The position numbers and the translations under genes are program-made. This document shows, piece by piece, positions 62,620-64,000 of a stretch of 64,000 bases of DNA. The notes under the pieces were generated by a model. That model was not told the origin of the DNA. It made no database searches and worked only from the letters and a program-made list of their open reading frames with translations. Each line of letters opens with the position of its first letter. Position 1 is the stretch's first letter. The stretch is from Diaphorobacter limosus (GTDB lineage Bacteria; Pseudomonadota; Gammaproteobacteria; Burkholderiales; Burkholderiaceae_C): contig NZ_CP136921.1 of NCBI RefSeq assembly GCF_033100095.1, positions 838,501-902,500 on the forward strand, read 5' to 3'.

Positions 62620-62928
62620 TCAGCGGCGCGCCAGCAAAAAACCCACCAAGGCCCCTACGGCCAGCGCGGCGCTGGCCACGCGCCAGGGTTCGTCATGGGC
62701 GTACCGGTCGGCGGCACGGGCGGCGTCCCTGGCCTGGCCGGCCGCCTGCTGCGCCGCACGCACCGTGGCATCGCGCACGGTCTGGATACCGTCGTCCAGG
62801 CGCTGGCGCAGTTGCTTGATCTCGGGAATGCCGTCCAGATCGCGGCTGGCCAGCAGGCCGCGCAGGTCGCCGACCAGCTTTTCGAGTTCACCCTGGGATG
62901 TGGAAACGGTTTCGGATACGGAGGACAT
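62620..62928 (-). CDS. DUF883 family (YqjD/ElaB) membrane-anchored protein
   Basis: The 102-residue protein starts at ATG 62926-62928 (MSSVSETVSTSQGELEKLVG). A long amphipathic helix (LRGLLASRDLDGIPEIKQLR, QAAGQARDAARAADRYAHD) is followed by PWRVASAALAVGALVGFLLA and terminal RR, the DUF883 C-terminal membrane anchor. YqjD and ElaB in E. coli bind ribosomes at the membrane in stationary phase. First gene of a three-gene operon with the YqjE- and YqjK-like proteins. Frame extension to 62982 is not supported. Confidence 0.88.
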   Translation of the reverse strand: MSSVSETVSTSQGELEKLVGDLRGLLASRDLDGIPEIKQLRQRLDDGIQTVRDATVRAAQQAAGQARDAARAADRYAHDEPWRVASAALAVGALVGFLLARR

Positions 62929-63000
62929 GAACAAGCCTTTCATAGCAGGAAACAACGGGAAGACGCCATACATGGCAGGCACGAGGGCGGATGCGACATC

Positions 63001-64000
63001 TTAGCGCAGCATGTCGGCCACATGCGCACCAATCGCCAAGGCGCTGGTCAAACCCGGAGATTCGATGCCAAACAGATTCACCAGTCCGGCCACGCCATGC
63101 TGGCGCGGCCCCTGGATCAGAAAATCCGCCGCCGGCTCCTGCGGACCGTGGATCTTCGGGCGTATGCCGGCATAGCCGGCTGCCAGCGCACCATCCCGCA
63201 GGCCAGGCCAGTATTTGCGCACCTCGGCATAAAAGGCCTGGCCGCGGCTGGCGTCCACCACCAGGTCATCGGGGCCATCTACCCATTGCACGTCGGGCCC
63301 GAACTTGGCCTGGCCGCCCAGATCCAGCGTCAAGTGCACGCCCAGGCCGGCAGCCTCGGGCACGGGGTAGATCAAATGGCTGAACGGCGCGCGGCCCGAC
63401 AGCGTGAAGTAATTGCCCTTGGCGTAGGCCGCCTGCGGCACCAGGGCAGGATCGAGCCCCGCAAAGCAGCGCGCCAGACCGGGCGCATGCAGGCCGGCCG
63501 CATTCACCACCGTGCGGGCGCTGATACGGGTGCCGTCTTTAGCTTCAATATGTATAGCGTTTTGCGCACACTGCGCCTGCGCCAGGGGCGAATTCAATGC
63601 CAAAAGACCACCGGCATTCTCCAGATCACCGAGCAGCGCCAGCATCAGCGCATGGCTGTCCACGATGCCAGTGCTGGGCGACAGCAGCGCGGCCACGCAT
63701 TCCAGCGCGGGCTCCAGCGCACGCGCCTCTTCGCGCGTGAGCCAACGCAGGTCATCCACCCCGTTGGCTGCGGCGCGCTGCCGGATGCCGTCGAGCTGCG
63801 CCAGTTGCCCGGGCGCGGTGGCCACGATGAGCTTGCCGCTGCGCTGGTAGGGCACGCCGCGCTCGGCGCAATAGTCGTACAGCATGGTCTTACCCTGCAC
63901 GCACAGCCGCGCCTTGAGCGAGCCCTGGGGGTAGTAGATGCCGGCGTGTATCACCTCGCTGTTGCGCGAGCTGGTTTCGGTTCCGATGGCGTTCGCCGCC
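63001..64000 (-). CDS. FAD-dependent oxidoreductase, L-2-hydroxyglutarate oxidase-like (N-terminus outside window)
   Basis: The frame remains open to the right edge, so the N-terminal FAD-binding (GxGxxG) region lies outside; about 333 residues are seen. Just inside the edge it reads [20 protein letters not shown], a conserved segment of the LhgO/YgaF family. Other features are [57 protein letters not shown] and [11 protein letters not shown]. The C-terminal [20 protein letters not shown] is typical of DAO-fold oxidases. It would oxidise L-2-hydroxyglutarate to 2-oxoglutarate, but other 2-hydroxy acids are possible. An apparent start at 63954 is only an internal GTG. Confidence 0.85.
   Translation of the reverse strand, partial: AANAIGTETSSRNSEVIHAGIYYPQGSLKARLCVQGKTMLYDYCAERGVPYQRSGKLIVATAPGQLAQLDGIRQRAAANGVDDLRWLTREEARALEPALECVAALLSPSTGIVDSHALMLALLGDLENAGGLLALNSPLAQAQCAQNAIHIEAKDGTRISARTVVNAAGLHAPGLARCFAGLDPALVPQAAYAKGNYFTLSGRAPFSHLIYPVPEAAGLGVHLTLDLGGQAKFGPDVQWVDGPDDLVVDASRGQAFYAEVRKYWPGLRDGALAAGYAGIRPKIHGPQEPAADFLIQGPRQHGVAGLVNLFGIESPGLTSALAIGAHVADMLR

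Overview
The window is a gene-dense, GC-rich chromosomal segment of a betaproteobacterium, most likely a member of the Comamonadaceae (Acidovorax/Alicycliphilus/Comamonas-like). The placement rests on the dap-pilU-dapE-prmB cluster, the phaC-phaA-phaB polyester operon with a separate intracellular depolymerase, a pyruvate dehydrogenase operon whose E3 carries its own lipoyl domain, a PEP-CTERM protein behind a sigma-54-type promoter, and two families of dispersed intergenic repeats of the kind I associate with this family. I see no rRNA, tRNA, insertion sequence, CRISPR array or prophage.

Layout: (1) 1-5.4 kb: propionyl/methylmalonyl-CoA metabolism (mutase and its MeaB GTPase), interrupted by a vapBC toxin-antitoxin pair and a broken Mrr-N-like gene, with a divergent GntR regulator and a saccharopine dehydrogenase-like enzyme. 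(2) 5.6-11.5 kb: dusA, a small RelA/SpoT-domain alarmone synthetase, PHB depolymerase, a stand-alone RnfB-like ferredoxin and a chemoreceptor. (3) 11.6-19.1 kb: lysine/cell-wall precursor genes dapC, dapD, dapE with a PilT/PilU ATPase between them, then prmB and an ABC-F ATPase joined by 4-bp overlaps. (4) 19.1-23.8 kb: a small candidate transcription unit (24-codon ORF plus structured RNA) facing the phaCAB operon across a symmetrical terminator. (5) 23.5-38 kb: pgeF, a glutathione-dependent isomerase and a FAH-family hydrolase, a Nudix enzyme, a class A PBP, a patatin, and the smc-zipA-ligA cluster, then a PEP-CTERM surface protein. (6) 38-46.6 kb: a YnfA-type membrane protein, a CHASE-PAS-PAS-GGDEF-EAL protein, an amino-acid permease, an NlpC/P60 hydrolase, an EVE-domain protein, a hydroxyacid dehydrogenase and an RNA methyltransferase. 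(7) 46.7-56.3 kb: aceE-aceF-lpdA, divergent from a membrane histidine kinase and FixJ-type regulator. (8) 56.4-64 kb: folD, prlC, a periplasmic glutaredoxin-like protein, rpiA, pyrD, a yqjD-yqjE-yqjK-like stress operon and a partial L-2-hydroxyglutarate oxidase-like gene.

How the genes connect: acetyl-CoA made by pyruvate dehydrogenase can be stored as PHB (phaCAB) and recovered through PhaZ; methylmalonyl-CoA mutase links propionate and odd-chain or branched-chain carbon to the TCA cycle. Cell-envelope growth is represented by the dap genes, PBP1A, PgeF, ZipA and NlpC/P60. These links are inferred from known pathways.

The most distinctive sequence-level feature is an AT-rich palindromic repeat of about 50 bp (core ATAGCT followed by GCGCTT, then a reversed AGCGC). 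It occurs at least a dozen times, between genes and also inside reading frames (dapE, prmB, ABC-F, ligA, pgeF), and one copy supplies the stop codons of two convergent genes. A second, GC-rich repeat separates dapD/pilU and zipA/ligA. A third hairpin-pair element has become the linker of LpdA.
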